In this document: piece by piece, positions 63,705 to 64,000 of the stretch
How the letters are laid out: each line of letters starts with the position of its first letter
How positions within the stretch are numbered: position 1 is the first letter of the stretch
Assembly (NCBI GenBank): GCA_022800625.1
Contig: JAAWQR010000008.1
Coordinates: forward strand, 1 to 64,000
Length of the DNA stretch: 64,000 nucleotides
Direction: 5' to 3'
From: Clostridiales bacterium
Lineage (GTDB): Bacteria; Bacillota; Clostridia; Oscillospirales; CAG-272
Program-made: the position numbers and the translations under genes
Notes under the pieces: generated by a model
What the model saw: only the letters and a program-made list of their open reading frames with translations
Databases searched by the model: none
Told to the model about the DNA's origin: nothing

Positions 63705-64000
63705 CTATAATATCTTTTTTCTGTAATATTGTCTCGATATAGACAATATTATTCCCATCTCCGCCATCAGCATTACGAGAGACGAACCTCCGTACGAGAA
63801 AAACGGAAGTGAGATTCCCGTATTGGGTATAATATCGCATACAACCATCATATTTAAGAATGCCTGAAGTCCGACCTGCGTCGTAATTCCGAAAACCGTG
63901 AGCATGGAAAACGTATCAGGCGCTCTCATTGCGACAACATATCCTCTCCAGATAAAGGCTATAAATAACCCGATCAAAAGAACAGCTCCGATAAATCCGA
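63705..64000 (-). CDS. ftsW: FtsW/RodA/SpoVE family protein, partial (5' end outside window)
   Basis: GFIGAVLLIGLFIAFIWRG...GLQAFLNMMVVCDIIPNTGISLPFFSYGGSSLV; frame open to the window edge. Confidence 0.9.
   Translation of the reverse strand, partial: GFIGAVLLIGLFIAFIWRGYVVAMRAPDTFSMLTVFGITTQVGLQAFLNMMVVCDIIPNTGISLPFFSYGGSSLVMLMAEMGIILSISRQYYRKKIL

Overview
This 64-kb window looks like mostly core chromosome of a spore-forming, Firmicutes/Clostridia-like bacterium. Supporting genes are spo0A, SLH-domain protein, lgt, ligA, dapL/dapF, an LTA-synthase-like sulfatase, and an ftsW-murG-ftsQ-ftsZ division block at the right edge. All calls come from reading the translated ORFs, motifs and base pairing; no database search was run. 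About 55 CDS are supported, including two short genes missing from the ORF track: a Cys-rich 31-aa protein at 8512-8607 and a 42-aa membrane protein at 39236-39364. There are two tRNAs (Ser-UGA, Arg-CCU), many intrinsic terminators, and no CRISPR array, intact transposase, integrase or prophage. The most interesting signals are non-coding: (1) a nested rod-like RNA at 7519-7673 (minus) with 6S-like architecture; (2) a ~225-nt structured RNA candidate at 42948-43172 (minus) with a closing stem, U-tract and an embedded Spo0A-box-like word; (3) a dapF-dapL intergenic region with mutually exclusive stems; (4) a 47-bp tandem triplication of the 3' end of an aminopeptidase gene that repeats its C-terminal codons and stop; (5) a 32-bp terminator hairpin duplicated, loop included, around an 850-bp hairpin-rich patch; (6) dispersed extragenic repeats. 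I did not find a convincing new multi-gene defence or biosynthetic system; the RNA elements are the best candidates for something undescribed.
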